In this document: positions 7,250 to 16,903 of the stretch, in pieces
How the letters are laid out: each line of letters begins with the position of its first letter
Position numbering within the stretch: the first letter of the stretch is position 1
Assembly: GCF_009618275.1 (NCBI RefSeq)
Contig: NZ_WIAD01000058.1
Span: forward strand, 1-35,027
Origin: Roseimaritima sediminicola
GTDB taxonomy: Bacteria > Planctomycetota > Planctomycetia > Pirellulales > Pirellulaceae
DNA: 35,027 bases
Reading direction: 5' to 3'
Made by a program: the position numbers and the translations under genes
The notes under the pieces: model-generated
Seen by the model: the letters and a program-made list of their open reading frames with translations, nothing else
Databases searched by the model: none
Told to the model about the DNA's origin: nothing

Positions 7250-8668
7250 GTGGAACCTTTGCCGGTTGTCCGGCCGATGCCCGATGACTTTTCCTTTGTC
7301 ACCGCATTTCAATCCCTGGCCGACTTGCCGGGCGTGCTGTGGCTGGACAGCGCCACGAACGGACCCGATCAGATGGGGCGTTACTCGTTTCTCAGCGCCG
7401 ATCCGGTCGAGCGTCTGCGCTGCGATGCCAGCGAGGCCGATGGCTGGACGAAGATGTGTCGATGGTTGGAGGCCCATCTGCGGCACAGCATTCCCGCCAC
7501 GGCCGTCGCGCACCTGCCTCCGTTTCAAGGCGGGATTGCCGGCGTGTGGGGTTACGAGGCGGCCAGCTGGATCGAATCGGTGGGGCGAGCCGCGATGGAC
7601 GACCTGCCCACGCCTCCGATCTGTCTGGGACTGTATGACTGGGTGATTGCCTGGGACCATCAGCAACGTCGCGGATGGTTGATCTCGCAGGGCCTACCGG
7701 AAACCCAGTGGGATCGGCGACTGCATCGCGCGGTCCGCCGCGCCGATCAAGTGATGGCTTGGCTGCAGCGGCGCGAGGTGCGGCCCGCCGATGCACCGGT
7801 CCCGCGTCCTGCGGCGCAATTGGCTGCCGCGTTTCCCACGCCTTATGCTGGGCTGACCAGCAACTTTACCGGTCCGGCGTTTCAAGAAACCGTCGCCGAG
7901 ATCGTCGCTCGCATCCGCCGCGGAGACAGCTTTCAAGTCAACATCGCCCAGCGGCTGCTGTGCCCCCAACCGCAGCCCTCGCCGGCGCTTTACCTGAAGC
8001 TGCGGGCCAGCAACCCGGCGCCGCTGGCCGGATACTACGATGGCGGCGATTTTCAACTGCTCAGCTCGTCGCCCGAGGGATTCCTGCGGCTGAGCAACCG
8101 GCAGGTGGAAACCCGGCCCATCAAGGGCACCACGCCGCGTACCGGCGACGCCGCCCGCGATGCGGCGCTCGCCAAGGAGCTGTACGAGAGCCAGAAGGAC
8201 CGCGCCGAGAACGTGATGATCGTCGACCTGATGCGCAACGACCTCTCGCGCGTGTGCGACGATCAAAGCGTACGGGTGGAGAAACTGTGCGAGGTCGAAC
8301 CCTATGCGTTTGTGCAGCACCTGGTCTCGGTGGTTCGCGGCACGCTGGATCCGTCGGCGACGCTGGGCGACCTGCTGACGGCGTGCTTTCCCGGCGGCAG
8401 CGTGACCGGAGCCCCCAAGGTGGAAGCGATGCGCACGATCGCCCAGCTGGAACCCACCCCCAGAGGGCCCTACTGCGGCTCGCTGGGCTATATCAGTTGT
8501 GGCGGCGCGGCCGACTTCAACATCCTGATCCGCAGCGCCACCGCAGCGCATGGATGGCTGCAATTTCCTGTTGGAGGCGGTATAACGGCCAGAAGCGATC
8601 CCTACGCCGAAGAACAAGAGACGTGGCACAAGGCCGAAGGCATGTTACGCGCCCTGGTCTCGCGTTAA
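7250..8668 (+). CDS. pabB: Aminodeoxychorismate synthase component I (PabB type)
   Basis: A 472-aa chorismate-utilising enzyme. The N-terminal half matches the anthranilate synthase I N-domain and the C-terminal half has the chorismate-binding core: [56 protein letters not shown] and CGSLGYIS. The lysine in PIKGT (residue 292) marks PabB-type enzymes; TrpE has alanine there. It should convert chorismate and ammonia or glutamine nitrogen to 4-amino-4-deoxychorismate, the precursor of p-aminobenzoate. No amidotransferase gene (pabA) is visible nearby. GTG 7250 is the first standard start; the frame is open back to the previous stop, where CTG 7217 overlaps that TGA and follows an AAGGA, so a coupled CTG start is possible. 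The stop lies in a 15-bp tandem duplication. Confidence 0.9.
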   Translation: MEPLPVVRPMPDDFSFVTAFQSLADLPGVLWLDSATNGPDQMGRYSFLSADPVERLRCDASEADGWTKMCRWLEAHLRHSIPATAVAHLPPFQGGIAGVWGYEAASWIESVGRAAMDDLPTPPICLGLYDWVIAWDHQQRRGWLISQGLPETQWDRRLHRAVRRADQVMAWLQRREVRPADAPVPRPAAQLAAAFPTPYAGLTSNFTGPAFQETVAEIVARIRRGDSFQVNIAQRLLCPQPQPSPALYLKLRASNPAPLAGYYDGGDFQLLSSSPEGFLRLSNRQVETRPIKGTTPRTGDAARDAALAKELYESQKDRAENVMIVDLMRNDLSRVCDDQSVRVEKLCEVEPYAFVQHLVSVVRGTLDPSATLGDLLTACFPGGSVTGAPKVEAMRTIAQLEPTPRGPYCGSLGYISCGGAADFNILIRSATAAHGWLQFPVGGGITARSDPYAEEQETWHKAEGMLRALVSR

Positions 8669-8688
8669 ACTGGCTCGCGTTAAACTGG
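8659..8688 (+). repeat. 15-bp tandem duplication across the pabB stop codon
   Basis: CTCGCGTTAAACTGG occurs twice without a gap or mismatch (8659-8673 and 8674-8688). The first copy contains the pabB stop TAA (8666-8668). Because the unit is a multiple of three, the second TAA (8681-8683) is in the same frame and acts as a back-up stop. Confidence 0.95.
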
Positions 8689-8745
8689 TTGGTTCGCAGC
8701 CGTGTTTTGATAGCCGTCGATAAAACGAAAGAGAGAGTGCCTCGC

Positions 8746-10710
8746 ATGTCGCAATCCGCGTCCGGACAAGTTGATCACGTTCTGAACGAAGACCGTTTGT
8801 TTCCCCCGCCCCAGCAGTTCGTCGACCGTGCCGTCATCAACTCCGAAGAACAGTACCAACGACTGTATGACGCGGCGGCCAACGATCCCGATGCGTTCTG
8901 GGATGCCGAAGCCAAAGAACACCTGCACTGGTTCGAACCCTACCAGAAGGTTTGTCAGTGGGACGCGCCGCACGCCCAGTGGTTTGTCGGCGGCAAGACC
9001 AACGCCAGCTACAACTGCTTGGACGCGCACATCGCCGCCGGCCGCGGCGACCGCACGGCCCTGATCTGGGAAGGCGAACCGGGCGAACAGCGGAGCTTGA
9101 CCTACGCCGAACTGCACAAAGAGGTCTGCAAGACCGCCAATGCGCTGCGTGCCCTGGGCATCGGTCTGGGCGACGTGGTCAGCATCTACATGCCGATGAC
9201 GGTCGAACTGCCGATCGCCATGCTGGCCTGTGCGCGGATCGGGGCGGTCCACTCGGTCATCTTCGCGGGCTTCTCCGCCGAATCGATCGCCGAACGCAAT
9301 AACGATGCGGGGGCCAAGTTGGTGATCACGGCCAACGGCCTGTATCGCCGCGGAAAGGTTCTGCCGCTGAAAGAAACCGTCGATGAAGCCTTGGAAAAAT
9401 CCGCCACGGTCAAACACTGCCTGGTGCTGCAGCGAATCGCCGACCAGGACACCCCGATGGTCGAGGGGCGTGACATCTGGTGGCACGACGCGGTCGACAG
9501 CGCGAGTCCCGAATGCGAAGCCACGCCGCTGGACAGCGAAACGCCGCTGTTCATCCTGTACACCAGCGGCAGCACGGGCAAACCCAAAGGGATCCTGCAC
9601 ACCACGGCCGGCTATACCCTGTGGGCCAAACGCACCTTCCAGTGGGTCTTCGATCATCGCGACGACGACGTGTACTGGTGCACGGCCGACTGCGGATGGA
9701 TCACCGGGCACAGTTACGTCGTCTACGGCCCGCTGGCCGCCGGAGCCACCTGCCTGATGTACGAAGGCGCCCCGAACCATCCGGCCGAAGACCGGTTCTG
9801 GGACCTGATCGAAAAGTACAAAGTCACGGTCATGTACACCGCGCCCACCGCGATCCGGGCGTTCATCAAGTGGGGCGACCAACACGTCGATGCCCATGAC
9901 CTGTCCAGCCTGCGACTGCTGGGCACCGTGGGCGAAGGCATCAACCCCGAAGCCTGGATGTGGTACCACAAAAAAATCGGCGGCGAGCGCTGCCCGATCG
10001 TCGATACCTGGTGGCAGACGGAAACCGGCGGGATCATGATGAGCCCCTTGCCCGGGGTGACGGCCACCAAACCGGGATCCTGCACCAAACCGCTGCCGGG
10101 CGTGATTCCGGCCATCGTCGATGAGACCGGCAAAGAGGTCCAATCCGAACACGGCGGCATGCTGTGCATGGCAAAGCCCTGGCCCGGTATGTTGCGCGGC
10201 ATCTGGGGCGACGAAGAACGCTTTGTCGAACAGTACTGGTCGATGGTCCCCGGAAAATACTTGACCGGCGACAACGCTCGTCGAGACAAAGACGGTTACT
10301 ACTGGATCATGGGTCGCATCGACGACGTGATCAACGTCTCCGGACACCGCTTGAGCACGATCGAAGTGGAAAGCGCGTTGGTCAGCCATCCGCAGGTGTG
10401 CGAAGCTGCCGTCGTCGGTCGTCCCCACGAACTCAAGGGCCAAGGCATCGCGGCGTTTGTCACGATCCAGGAGGGAGAACCCAGCGAGGAACTGCGCAAA
10501 GCCCTCAAGCAACACGTTCGTAAAGAGATCGGGGCTTTGGCCCAGCCCGACGACATCCGCTTTACCTCCTCGCTGCCCAAGACCCGCAGCGGCAAGATCA
10601 TGCGGCGCTTGCTGCGCGATATTGCCGAGGGCAAGGAGTCGGCTGGCGATACCAGTACGTTGGAAGACTACACCGTGCTGGCGAAGCTGCGCGAGCAGAA
10701 CGAAAGCTAA
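8746..10710 (+). CDS. acsA: Acetyl-CoA synthetase
   Basis: A 654-aa AMP-forming acetate-CoA ligase, which makes acetyl-CoA from acetate, ATP and CoA in the cytoplasm. The length is typical. Visible motifs are the P-loop-like [15 protein letters not shown], the acetate pocket region [16 protein letters not shown], the hinge region [20 protein letters not shown] and the C-terminal [11 protein letters not shown], whose lysine (residue 617) corresponds to the lysine acetylated in well-studied Acs proteins. ATG 8746 was chosen because [19 protein letters not shown] matches the usual N-terminus; the frame is open far upstream only as a shadow of pabB. A purine-rich AAAGAGAGAG stretch precedes the start. 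It lies 77 nt after pabB and is probably transcribed in the same direction without being functionally linked. Confidence 0.97.
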   Translation: MSQSASGQVDHVLNEDRLFPPPQQFVDRAVINSEEQYQRLYDAAANDPDAFWDAEAKEHLHWFEPYQKVCQWDAPHAQWFVGGKTNASYNCLDAHIAAGRGDRTALIWEGEPGEQRSLTYAELHKEVCKTANALRALGIGLGDVVSIYMPMTVELPIAMLACARIGAVHSVIFAGFSAESIAERNNDAGAKLVITANGLYRRGKVLPLKETVDEALEKSATVKHCLVLQRIADQDTPMVEGRDIWWHDAVDSASPECEATPLDSETPLFILYTSGSTGKPKGILHTTAGYTLWAKRTFQWVFDHRDDDVYWCTADCGWITGHSYVVYGPLAAGATCLMYEGAPNHPAEDRFWDLIEKYKVTVMYTAPTAIRAFIKWGDQHVDAHDLSSLRLLGTVGEGINPEAWMWYHKKIGGERCPIVDTWWQTETGGIMMSPLPGVTATKPGSCTKPLPGVIPAIVDETGKEVQSEHGGMLCMAKPWPGMLRGIWGDEERFVEQYWSMVPGKYLTGDNARRDKDGYYWIMGRIDDVINVSGHRLSTIEVESALVSHPQVCEAAVVGRPHELKGQGIAAFVTIQEGEPSEELRKALKQHVRKEIGALAQPDDIRFTSSLPKTRSGKIMRRLLRDIAEGKESAGDTSTLEDYTVLAKLREQNES

Positions 10711-10750
10711 AGCGCGCCCGGGCGGGTTGAAGCTTGACCATTTTCTTTGC

Positions 10751-10773
10751 GCGCCGAGCCTTCGCTTCGGCGC
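10751..10773 (+). terminator. GC-rich hairpin after acsA
   Basis: GCGCCGA (10751-10757) pairs with TCGGCGC (10767-10773) around a 9-nt loop, 40 nt after the acsA stop. There is no T-run, so it is only a possible terminator or mRNA-stabilising hairpin. Confidence 0.3.
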
Positions 10774-10794
10774 CGCCACGAAAGATGTTTCCGC

Positions 10795-11454
10795 ATGGAT
10801 GACCAAGACGACGATTGGAACGACGATTGGAACGGCGAACCGGAGGCGGCAACCGATCCGAACTCTTTCTTCGTCAAAGCGGCGGTCTTCGAACTGTCGC
10901 TGGGCCTGCTGGGGTTGCTGGCCGGGTGGCTGCTCGGCTACGACGCCCGGCAGTTGATCCCGCCGGCCGACGAGTGGGGTCCGATCGCCTACGGAATCGG
11001 TTTGGGCATTGCCGCCACCGCGCCGATGTTGGTCGCCGTGTGGATCCTGGACAAATTAAAACTAACCGGCGTGCAGGAACTCAGCCGGTTGACCGAAGAC
11101 CGCCTGCTGGCGCCGATGCGACACCTGACGGCGTTGGAACTGTTCGCGATCTCGCTGTGCGCGGGCCTGGGCGAGGAACTGTTGTTTCGCGGTTGGCTGC
11201 AGGGCTGGCTGATCGGATCGATGGAAGACGCCTCGCTGCTGCGCGTGACCCTTGGCGTGCTGGTCGCCTCGGTGGCCTTTGGACTGGTGCACGCGATGAC
11301 GCCGACGTACTTCGTGCTGGCCACGCTGGTCGGCGTGTACCTGGGCTGGTTAACGGTCGCGACCCAAAATCTATTGGTTCCGATCGTCGCCCACGCCCTG
11401 TACGACGCGGTGCAATTAATCCTGGCCGTTCGCCAAAAGCCCGAGCCGACCTAG
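10795..11454 (+). CDS. CPBP-family intramembrane glutamic protease
   Basis: A 219-aa membrane protein with an acidic N-terminus (MDDQDDDWNDDW) and about six hydrophobic segments. It carries the CPBP (CAAX protease and bacteriocin-processing, ABI) motifs: AGLGEELLFRGWLQ with the paired glutamates near residue 127, FGLVHAMTPTYF with a histidine near 166, and VAHALYDAVQ with the last histidine and aspartate. Family members are intramembrane metallo-independent proteases or their inactive relatives; the substrate is unknown. ATG 10795 was chosen since residues upstream (RAEPSLRRRHERC) look like translated intergenic hairpin. The TAG is followed 14 nt later by a copy of the dispersed stop-proximal repeat. 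Confidence 0.88.
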   Translation: MDDQDDDWNDDWNGEPEAATDPNSFFVKAAVFELSLGLLGLLAGWLLGYDARQLIPPADEWGPIAYGIGLGIAATAPMLVAVWILDKLKLTGVQELSRLTEDRLLAPMRHLTALELFAISLCAGLGEELLFRGWLQGWLIGSMEDASLLRVTLGVLVASVAFGLVHAMTPTYFVLATLVGVYLGWLTVATQNLLVPIVAHALYDAVQLILAVRQKPEPT

Positions 11455-11468
11455 AAGGAACGCGCGCA

Positions 11469-11575
11469 GCCGAAAACCGCCAGAGTTTGGTTGTTGGTGG
11501 CGAGTGGCGAGGTTGAAATCTGCGCGTGCTCATTCTGAGATCTGAGACCTGCTGACTCCGGCGGAATCTGTGTAG
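11469..11575 (+). repeat. Stop-proximal dispersed repeat, copy 2
   Basis: Starts 14 nt after the stop of the CPBP gene. Order: GCCGAAAACCGCCAGAGTTT box (11469-11488), two GAGTGGC-type heptamers (about 11497-11511), GTTGAAATC, one CGTGCTC unit, then CTGACTCCGGCGGAATCTG (11552-11570) and TGTAG. It has the same parts in the same order as the copies at 4631-4851 and 11951-12045. Confidence 0.75.
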
Positions 11576-11598
11576 GGCTTGGCGCAGTAGAAGGCAAT

Positions 11599-11845
11599 GT
11601 TTTCTCCCCTCTCCCCCGCGGCGCCGCGAGCGTCAGCGAGTGAAGCAGTGGTGGGAGAGGGGCCGGGGGTGAGGGGGTCTCGGGTGCAACGGAATGACTC
11701 ATAACGTACGATCCCCAGGGCCGTGCGCCGCATCGAGATACGGCCATGCTGCTGCTGCTCTGCATTCCCCCCTCACCCCCGACCCCTCTCCCCCGAATCC
11801 TGACTCGCTTAGGCTCGCCAGGATTCGGGGGAGAGGGGAGAAAAC
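11599..11845. repeat. MITE-like element with perfect 20-bp inverted ends
   Basis: Positions 11599-11618 and 11826-11845 are exact reverse complements (GTTTTCTCCCC at the outer left end). A second, inner pair of about 27 bp lies at 11651-11677 and 11767-11793 (GAGAGGGGCCGGGGGTGAGG against its near complement), and the right end folds on itself around CGAATCCTG and CAGGATTCG. The core shows no credible gene. It resembles a small non-autonomous fold-back element between two copies of the stop-proximal repeat family. Confidence 0.7.
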
Positions 11846-11856
11846 GATTCTTCTCT

Positions 11857-11915
11857 TACATAGATTCCGCCAGAGCCAGGAGATCTGAGATTTGCTGACT
11901 CCAGCGGAATCTGTG
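11857..11915. repeat. Inverted pair of distal ends of the stop-proximal repeat
   Basis: TACATAGATTCCGCCAGAGC (11857-11876) and GACTCCAGCGGAATCTGTG (11897-11915) are the distal end of the dispersed repeat in opposite orientations, facing each other around GATCTGAGATT. This may be a remnant of two elements joined tail to tail. Confidence 0.6.
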
Positions 11916-11950
11916 CGCAACGCGGGGCCGTCAAAAGCAATGTTTTCTCT

Positions 11951-12045
11951 TACATAGATTCCGCCGGAGCCAGCGATTCTCAAATCGAATACGAACTCGC
12001 CACTCGCCACTCAAAAACGAACCTCCAAACTCTGGCGGTTTTCGG
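11951..12045 (-). repeat. Stop-proximal dispersed repeat, copy 3
   Basis: On the minus strand CCGAAAACCGCCAGAGTTTG starts at 12045, immediately after the TAG (12048-12046) of the TPR gene. Two GAGTGGC heptamers follow, then a TTCGATTTGAGAATCGCTGG segment, and CTCCGGCGGAATCTATGTA ends the element at 11951. The hexamer unit seen in copies 1 and 2 is missing. Confidence 0.75.
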
Positions 12046-15000
12046 CTACGGCGATGCTGGCAGCACGAACAGGGTGCCGCTTTTGTATTCAAAGCCTTGC
12101 TTGATCCAGGGCATCAACTGGCCGTCGGCCGCCGGGCGGACCACCAACGTGTCCTCGTCGGGATCGCTGCGATGGACCCGGCACGGTATCGCCTCGCGAC
12201 ATCCGGCCACGGTCAACAACAGCGTAGCCGCCACTCCGTCCTCGGTTCCCTCCAGCGCTTCGGTCCACTGCGCCAGGTCCCAGGCCCTACCGTCCAGGTC
12301 TGCCGCAGCGTTCTCGATTTCGAATACCGGGTCGTGAGCCACGGCGGGTCCTACCGGAATCCGATCGGCCCAGCGCAGTTGCGACGCCAGATCGGGACCG
12401 GTCCATAACCACTGCCGGTCGCCCAGCCAACAGGCCGTAGCCTCGGGCGTGGCCGCGGCGGCCAACAGGGCGAACAGCCGTTCGTCGGGTCGCGGCCGCT
12501 GGTCCAATACCGCGATCCGCAAGGCCCGGACCTCGTCCAATAACGCCACCGCGTCCTCTACCGACAATCCCTGTTGCTTGCCGACGCCCCGGAAACTGTG
12601 CACCAGAATCCGCTGGCCGTTATCCGTCTGCGCCAACCACGCCTGCGAGTCCCGTTCCTGCGGCGGCAGGGACAGCGTGGTTAACCGGAATGTCTTGCCG
12701 CTGGCCTGCTGCAGCACGTCGGTGACCTGCTGGGCCGAAAAGGACGTTTCGCCAGGAAACAACAACGTCGCGGTGCTGCGTCCATCATGAGCCCGAACCG
12801 GCATCGTCACCTCGGACAACAGTTCTTCGAACGCCTTCTGGTCGGCGGCGCGGCGAACCCAAGGACGCGCCTCGTCACTGGCCAACCAACTGCCCAGCGA
12901 CAGGATGCTGTAGCGGGAAACGTCGCCTTGCGTTTCGTCCTCCTCCGAACCATCTCGAAAATGACTGCGAAGGGCGGCGTAATCGCGATGGGCCAGATCG
13001 ACCAGGGCAACGAGCGGCGTTTCGCCGGGGTAACTGGGTGTCCACTTCCGCGCCATCTCGCGAGCGACATTCTCGTTGCCGATCTGCAACCACGCGGCGA
13101 CCAACCCTTTACTCAGCTGCGACATCCGCCACGGATCCGCGTCCCCCAGTCGCCCCTTGCTCTCGGCAAAGGACTCCGACGCTTGCACGTACTGTCCGCG
13201 TTGCTGCTGAACCCGGCCGATCGCAGCGAGCACGGGGGGCAACCGAGCATCGGTTGTATCGCCGTCCGGTTCGGACGGTTCCAGCCACTGTCGGCACTGC
13301 TGCAACACCTCCAGATCACCCGCCTGCTCGGCTGCTTCGACGATGCTGTCTAACAACCCCGCGTCATCGGAAGCCGGTTCGCTGGAATCCGCATCCGAGC
13401 GCAAGCCCTGCAGGATCGACGACTCTTCCGCCGGCTCGACACTGTGCTGCAAGGCCTGCTGGATCAACGACCGTCTCAGCCCGGCATCGGGCGTCCACAC
13501 CAGATGCCGGGCCTGCTGGGTACGGATCAGCGACAAAGCTTCGGCGGGAAAGTCCAGCATCGCCTCGCGTGCCCTCTGGATCGCCTGCTCGCTGTGCTCG
13601 TTGCTCTCGGTGATGCGTCCCTGGCGAAACGCCCGCTCGGCCAACAGCGTCTGTCGATGCATTCGAACGACAGCGCTCTGGCTGTCCTCGGTGGCCGTCA
13701 AGAATCGTTCCAGCGCCGAGGGTTCGCGCAGGCGCTGCAGATGACCGGCCAATTGCTGCAAGCGCTGCGGATCATCGGGCCACCGCTGCAAGACATCCAG
13801 CGGCCGCTTTAGATCCAGCAGGGCCTGGGCCAGATAGTAATCGACCAGGGGAACCAACCACTGCTCGTCACTGGCGGCGTCGTCGGCGTTTGCATTCAAG
13901 TAATCCGCAAAACGCTGGATCTCTTCGGCGGCGGGTTCGGGTTGCTGCTGGACGAACAACAACCACCCTCGCAAACCAGCCGCGTAGGGATCGTCCTCCA
14001 GGCCGGCCGCCTGCAGGGCCTCCAACAGCGTTTGGTTATCGTGATAGTACTCATCATTGTAGACGCGCTGCACCAGGGCTTTCAGGGTTGCCTGCACGTC
14101 GCGTGATTCGCTGAACATTTTGTCAAAGCGTCCACTTTCCAAGCGGGCGGCGAGGTAGTCGTCCTCGGCGATCTGCCGCAAGAACGGCAAACTGGCCATC
14201 TGTCGTGCCTTCAAGAACTGCTCGGCGGCGGCATCGAAATCGCCTTCTTCCCATGCCAGATTCGCGACCACCAACGGCCGGACTTCAGCGGGCAAATCAA
14301 GACGCAGTTCGACTTCCTCAAGCAGAGCCTGGCCCCAAGCCGCGTCGCTGGCGGCGGTATCGAGCAGGTAACGCCAAGCGGTTTCGGCTTGCTCCTCGGC
14401 CAACCCACCATCGACGACCGTGTCCAACAACGTCGGCACGTCACCGGGTCGTTGGTAGTAGACCGCGCTGCCCATCAAAGCCATGTCTTGAGGACAGATC
14501 TCATAGGCGCGCAGGGCCGCATCGGCGGCCGCTTGCCGGTTGCCCCGCACGTCCTCCACTTCCGACAGCAACCAGTACACATTGGGATGATGCGGCGACT
14601 GTTGCTGGGCCCGCTGGATCAATGGATAGGCTTTGTCGTATTCTTCGAGATTCAAATAGGCCATCGCCAGCACCGGCCACACGCCCCAGCGATCATCCGG
14701 GGTGGCGATCTTTTCCAACACGTCGATGGCTTCTTGATTCTGCTGTAGGGCCAACCACACATAGGCGATCCGCATTCTCGCAACCGGCCGATCTTCGGCT
14801 AACATCGCCGTCTGTTCGCACCGCTCGAGCAACCGGCGGGCCTCTTCCTGTTGGCCCGCGTTCCAAAGCTCCTGGGCTTCGTCCAATTGGGCGATCACTT
14901 CGTCGTAGCCGTCCGCGGCGGGTGAATCGTCGTCCATAAACCCCGCGTACTCGTCGGACATCCGGCGTCCGTATTCCATCCGCTGCCAGTCGTACAAATA

Positions 15001-15618
15001 CCAACGGTCGCGGTCACGGACCAAGTACCACTGGTAGGACTCACACTGGTTTTCGTCGCTGTAGGACAACAGGTCGACCGTCGCCAAACGCCCTTCGTCC
15101 GACAACCGCACCGCCAGGATGCGGTGATACGGTTCGACCGAGGGCTGCGGGGGACTTTCTTCCAGCCACTGGGCGATCCCCACACGTTCCAGATAGGACA
15201 GCTCGTCGCCGAAAGCGCTTCGCGAGATGGCCGTCATGAACATATTGGTGTGGAACGGAATCGCTTCGCCGTGCCGCAGCGAGTCCGCGCTGCGGTGGAC
15301 GAAGTCACACACCTGCCTGTCGACGCAGGGGTCCTCGGCCAGCCGCTCCAGCGACCGATTGAACTGCTGGGCATCGGCCGCAAAGCGGGGCGGGTCCGCC
15401 GGCAGGGCAGCAAGCTCTTCGGTACTGACGGTCGAACGAACGGCGTTCCAGACGATGGCCCCCACCCCGCAGCAGGCGAGCATCGTCACGACGGCGAATC
15501 CGGCCAGCACGATCAACAGCGTCTTGACGCCGTTGTTCTGAGGCGGCGGCAGCGGATTTCCCGCGGGGTGTTCGGAGACAGACGCGGACGTAAAGATAGA
15601 TCGGTCGTGCTGCGACAC
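12046..15618 (-). CDS. Large membrane-anchored TPR-repeat protein of unknown function
   Basis: An 1190-aa protein that I cannot assign to a known functional family. A Pro/Ser-rich N-terminus of about 30 residues is followed by one membrane segment (about 33-57, TLLIVLAGFAVVTMLACCGV) that contains two cysteines; the rest should lie outside the cytoplasm. Residues 60-220 form a globular region (WYLVRDRDRWYLYDWQRMEY), and from about 235 to 900 there are TPR-like helical pairs such as EEARRLLERCEQTAMLAEDR and VLAMAYLNLEEYDKAYPLIQ. The last 200 residues are a separate, unrecognised domain. The start is a GTG at 15618 behind AGGGAG. It is divergent from the Xaa-Pro peptidase gene with 81 bp between. 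TPR proteins generally hold protein partners, so a scaffold or assembly role is plausible but not shown. The TAG touches a dispersed repeat. Confidence 0.8.
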   Translation of the reverse strand: MSQHDRSIFTSASVSEHPAGNPLPPPQNNGVKTLLIVLAGFAVVTMLACCGVGAIVWNAVRSTVSTEELAALPADPPRFAADAQQFNRSLERLAEDPCVDRQVCDFVHRSADSLRHGEAIPFHTNMFMTAISRSAFGDELSYLERVGIAQWLEESPPQPSVEPYHRILAVRLSDEGRLATVDLLSYSDENQCESYQWYLVRDRDRWYLYDWQRMEYGRRMSDEYAGFMDDDSPAADGYDEVIAQLDEAQELWNAGQQEEARRLLERCEQTAMLAEDRPVARMRIAYVWLALQQNQEAIDVLEKIATPDDRWGVWPVLAMAYLNLEEYDKAYPLIQRAQQQSPHHPNVYWLLSEVEDVRGNRQAAADAALRAYEICPQDMALMGSAVYYQRPGDVPTLLDTVVDGGLAEEQAETAWRYLLDTAASDAAWGQALLEEVELRLDLPAEVRPLVVANLAWEEGDFDAAAEQFLKARQMASLPFLRQIAEDDYLAARLESGRFDKMFSESRDVQATLKALVQRVYNDEYYHDNQTLLEALQAAGLEDDPYAAGLRGWLLFVQQQPEPAAEEIQRFADYLNANADDAASDEQWLVPLVDYYLAQALLDLKRPLDVLQRWPDDPQRLQQLAGHLQRLREPSALERFLTATEDSQSAVVRMHRQTLLAERAFRQGRITESNEHSEQAIQRAREAMLDFPAEALSLIRTQQARHLVWTPDAGLRRSLIQQALQHSVEPAEESSILQGLRSDADSSEPASDDAGLLDSIVEAAEQAGDLEVLQQCRQWLEPSEPDGDTTDARLPPVLAAIGRVQQQRGQYVQASESFAESKGRLGDADPWRMSQLSKGLVAAWLQIGNENVAREMARKWTPSYPGETPLVALVDLAHRDYAALRSHFRDGSEEDETQGDVSRYSILSLGSWLASDEARPWVRRAADQKAFEELLSEVTMPVRAHDGRSTATLLFPGETSFSAQQVTDVLQQASGKTFRLTTLSLPPQERDSQAWLAQTDNGQRILVHSFRGVGKQQGLSVEDAVALLDEVRALRIAVLDQRPRPDERLFALLAAAATPEATACWLGDRQWLWTGPDLASQLRWADRIPVGPAVAHDPVFEIENAAADLDGRAWDLAQWTEALEGTEDGVAATLLLTVAGCREAIPCRVHRSDPDEDTLVVRPAADGQLMPWIKQGFEYKSGTLFVLPASP

Positions 15619-15699
15619 ACGCGGCTCCCTTGAGAGATAGATAGGGATGGCTGCAATAGAGCCTCTCGCTTCGCATTATAAGTCAATCAGGACCAACGT

Positions 15700-16794
15700 A
15701 TGGATTACGTCTCGCGACGCCAACGCCTTCGCACCCAACTGGAAACGACCGATGCCGAAGCCTTGTTGGTGACCCACGACATCAACGTCCGCTATTTGAC
15801 CGGCTTCACCGGCGACAGCACGTACCTGTTGATGCATCGCGACGGTACGTTGTTGCTGAGCGACCGCCGCTATGAAACCCAGCTGCAGCAGCAGTGCGAG
15901 GAGATACCGGCTATGGTCCGGGGACCCGAACGCACGATGCAGCAATTACTCCAGCAGGCGATTGCCGAAGTTGCCGCGGGTCAGCGAATCGGCCTGGAAG
16001 CCGACCACGTTTCCTGGAACCAGCAGCGGCAATTGGCCGAGAGCGGAAGCGGCGCCACGTGGGTGGCGACCAGCGGCCTGGTCGAATCGATCCGAGCGAT
16101 CAAGGACGAAGCGGAACTGGCGATTCTGCGGCGGGCGGTGTGGATTGCCGAGCGGACCTTCGAAGGCCTGCGCGCCCAGCTTCGTCCCGGCTGGACGGAA
16201 CGGCAAATGGCGCACGAAGTCGAAGCGTTGATGCGGCGTCTGGGCGCCAGCGGCTGTGGGTTCGATCCGATCCTGGCCGTCGATGCCAACGCCGCGCTGC
16301 CGCATGCCCAGCCGGGCGAGCAGTGCTTGGATCGCGCCGCGGTATTGCTGGTCGACTGGGGCGCCAAGCATCAAGGCTATACCAGCGACCTGACTCGGAC
16401 GCTGTCGATCGGTCCGCCCAGCGACCGCTACCGACAGGTCTACGAGGTGGTGCTCGAGGCCCAGCAGGCGGCGATCGAACGGTTGGCGCCGGACGTTCCC
16501 TTCAGCGAGGTGGACGCGGCGGCCCGCGACGTCATCAAGAGCGCCGGCTTTGGCGACTACTTCGGTCACGGTCTCGGCCACGGGATCGGTTTGGAGGTTC
16601 ACGAACAGCCGCGAATCGCTTCGGTTTCCCAGGGCCGCCTCCAGGCCGGAATGGTCGTGACGGTGGAACCGGGGATCTATTTACCCGGCGAATTCGGGGT
16701 CCGCATCGAAGACGACGTGTTGATTACGCCCGAGGGACACGAAGTTCTTTCAGAACTGCCCAAGGGCCTCGAAGCCTGCACCGTTATCCTGTAA
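15700..16794 (+). CDS. Xaa-Pro aminopeptidase, M24B family
   Basis: A 364-aa pita-bread metallopeptidase with a creatinase-type N-terminal domain (residues 1-130) and the M24 catalytic domain after it. The five metal ligands are visible: D219 (VDWGAKHQGY), D230 (YTSDLTRT), H290 (FGHGLGHGIG), E323 (VTVEPGIY) and E337 (GVRIEDDV). It should remove N-terminal residues preceding proline or cleave Xaa-Pro dipeptides in the cytoplasm. ATG 15700 has an AGGA about 9 nt upstream. It is followed by accB and accC; this peptidase-accB-accC order is frequent in bacteria and suggests a shared transcript, although 109 bp separate it from accB. Confidence 0.95.
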   Translation: MDYVSRRQRLRTQLETTDAEALLVTHDINVRYLTGFTGDSTYLLMHRDGTLLLSDRRYETQLQQQCEEIPAMVRGPERTMQQLLQQAIAEVAAGQRIGLEADHVSWNQQRQLAESGSGATWVATSGLVESIRAIKDEAELAILRRAVWIAERTFEGLRAQLRPGWTERQMAHEVEALMRRLGASGCGFDPILAVDANAALPHAQPGEQCLDRAAVLLVDWGAKHQGYTSDLTRTLSIGPPSDRYRQVYEVVLEAQQAAIERLAPDVPFSEVDAAARDVIKSAGFGDYFGHGLGHGIGLEVHEQPRIASVSQGRLQAGMVVTVEPGIYLPGEFGVRIEDDVLITPEGHEVLSELPKGLEACTVIL

Positions 16795-16903
16795 AACATG
16801 CCCACTGGGACATTTTGTCAAGGCATGATTGTGTATTCCCACCAGCATGGGCGGCCCCCACAACAGGGCTGCTGCTTCACCCAACATAGCGAGACTACGT
16901 CGT

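Noticed and set aside
7675-8745. N-terminal extension of acsA back to 7675
   Set aside because: The frame is open only because it overlaps pabB; the Acs N-terminus begins at ATG 8746.
8930-8945. tRNA-like GGTTCGAACC motif
   Set aside because: It lies inside acsA codons (HWFEPY) and no cloverleaf can be drawn around it.
8680-10806. Minus-strand open frame (708 aa) over acsA
   Set aside because: It is antisense to a clear acetyl-CoA synthetase and has no recognisable domain.
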